The notes beneath the pieces were generated by a model. It saw only the letters and a list, made by a program, of their open reading frames with translations, was not told where the DNA came from and made no database searches. Positions 20,368 to 21,187 of a stretch of DNA of 21,187 nucleotides are shown piece after piece; within the stretch, counting starts at the first letter, position 1, and the number at the start of each line of letters is the position of its first letter. Made by a program: the position numbers and the translations under genes. The stretch is taken from assembly GCA_014361095.1 (NCBI GenBank), contig JACIWF010000007.1, forward strand, positions 1 to 21,187, written 5' to 3'. Origin of the DNA: Hadesarchaea archaeon (GTDB lineage: Archaea > Hadarchaeota > Hadarchaeia > Hadarchaeales > Hadarchaeaceae).

Positions 20368-21187
20368 TTGCTGGAAAAAATTCTATCCTTGAAAAGCTGG
20401 CGTGATAAACATGAGGAGACAAAAGCCTTGGGTGAAGCCCCTGCCCTTGTCGGTTATCTCACCATGGCCCTGAAGATAGTGCCAAATCTCGAGCGTGCCT
20501 GTGTTTTTGCCTGTGAGCAGCTTGGAGGGCGGATGGGTCAAGAGCTGAGAAAGAAGATTTCCGAGTGCCACATGCGTTTACATACCAGTGCTGACGAGGT
20601 GCTGTTGAAGATCTCTCAGCGCTGGGAGAAGGTCTGCCCCGAACTCAGTCGGGCAATCTATCTCATCCGCAGCTCTGTGGGCGAGAAGTCTGGCCGGGAG
20701 ATGACCCTGGATCGATCCCTTCAGCTGGTTCTCCAAGGGGCCAAGCAACGGGTGCGGGAATTCTCTTCAAACATAAGCCTGCCCACGCTGTTGATTTACA
20801 GCCTGGGTATCCTGCTCCCACTGGTTTTCGTGGTCATCCTACCTGTGCTTTCACTGATCGAGCTGCAGCTGGGTCTGGCCCAGATAGCCTTCATTTATTG
20901 TTTTTTGCTGCCGTTTCTGGTCTTCATCCTGAGCAACAATGTCCTTTCCAAGCGACCGGCCACCTATCACCCGCCAGATGTCCCGCTTGAATCGAACCGG
21001 TTATTTTCGGCTTTAAAGGCCCTTGTTATTTCGACACCGGCTCCAACCATTTGTTTTTATCTTGAGGCGCCCGCTGACTTCAAGGTCCTAGGGGTTCTCT
21101 GGGGAATTGCCCTCGGCCTTTCAGCGTTTTTATATTTTAGCTCCGTAGAGGCCTACCGTCACCGTGAGGAGATAGTTCAGATGGAGG
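20368..21187 (+). CDS. TadC/GspF-type secretion membrane protein, partial
   Basis: The frame is open from TTG 20368, 4 nt after the ATPase stop, to the right edge: 273 codons are visible. The first 140 residues are cytoplasmic and helical and match a type II secretion F domain: PALVGYLTMALKIVPNLERAC, then a QLGG-M segment, and SVGEKSGREM. Four hydrophobic segments follow (about residues 143-168, 172-197, 213-232 and 240-255), with a charged stretch between the second and third. This polytopic platform protein is the usual partner of TadA/GspE ATPases and connects ATP hydrolysis to pilin assembly. GGTG lies 6 nt upstream of the TTG. Because archaeal TadC-like proteins often have two such F domains, the gene probably continues well past the window. 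Confidence 0.85.
   Translation, partial: MLEKILSLKSWRDKHEETKALGEAPALVGYLTMALKIVPNLERACVFACEQLGGRMGQELRKKISECHMRLHTSADEVLLKISQRWEKVCPELSRAIYLIRSSVGEKSGREMTLDRSLQLVLQGAKQRVREFSSNISLPTLLIYSLGILLPLVFVVILPVLSLIELQLGLAQIAFIYCFLLPFLVFILSNNVLSKRPATYHPPDVPLESNRLFSALKALVISTPAPTICFYLEAPADFKVLGVLWGIALGLSAFLYFSSVEAYRHREEIVQME

Noticed and set aside
1..21187. CRISPR arrays, insertion sequences, phage or plasmid genes
   Set aside because: No regularly spaced direct repeats, transposase motifs, integrase genes or terminal inverted repeats were seen.

Overview
The window is a gene-dense stretch of an archaeal genome, read from its enzymes and signals. It encodes an archaeal class I CCA-adding enzyme, a NOG1-type GTPase, a ThpR/LigT RNA cyclic phosphodiesterase, an RtcA cyclase, an adenosine-specific-kinase family protein, a DUF1152 protein and a TadA/TadC-type pilus or secretion ATPase pair. 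Signals look archaeal too: TATA-like boxes, some apparently leaderless starts, Shine-Dalgarno (SD) starts inside operons, frequent GTG/TTG starts, and T-tracts instead of classic bacterial terminators. No rRNA, convincing tRNA, CRISPR array, insertion sequence or phage gene was seen. The lineage cannot be fixed from this sequence; an uncultured thermophile-like archaeon (for example Hadarchaeota or a relative) is only a guess.

Region 1 (1-5551): a partial MGMT-type alkyltransferase domain (minus strand) lies opposite rtcA. A tight four-gene plus-strand operon follows: a DRE-TIM acyl-CoA condensing enzyme, large and small aconitase-superfamily subunits, and a beta-decarboxylating dehydrogenase. 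It resembles leuA-leuC-leuD-leuB, but the dehydrogenase has the isocitrate-type S-x-N-x-x-x-R signature, the small-subunit substrate loop is neither of the two known types, and the condensing enzyme has no leucine-feedback domain. I read it as a probable acetyl-CoA + oxaloacetate to 2-oxoglutarate module, with the first enzyme a candidate Re-citrate synthase.

Region 2 (5552-10433): small membrane proteins (one FUN14-like), an LpdD-like protein, an adenosine-specific-kinase family protein, NOG1-like GTPase, a SpoIIM/DUF95 membrane protein and DUF1152.

Region 3 (10434-14902): cca, thpR, an hsp20 gene divergent from a winged-helix regulator with an inverted-repeat operator candidate between them, queC (archaeosine pathway) and a PPC/DUF296 protein. 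RNA 3'-end and tRNA maturation functions recur here.

Region 4 (14903-16801): an FdrA-like CoA-ligase-fold protein lacking the N-terminal domain of the E. coli protein, convergent with a MarC-family membrane protein.

Region 5 (16802-21187): a non-coding stretch of about 335 nt with several consecutive stem-loops ending in a T-tract (candidate structured RNA or leader), then a five-gene operon: three small unrecognised genes, a TadA-like ATPase with a cysteine-rich N-terminal extension, and a TadC-like membrane protein cut by the window end.
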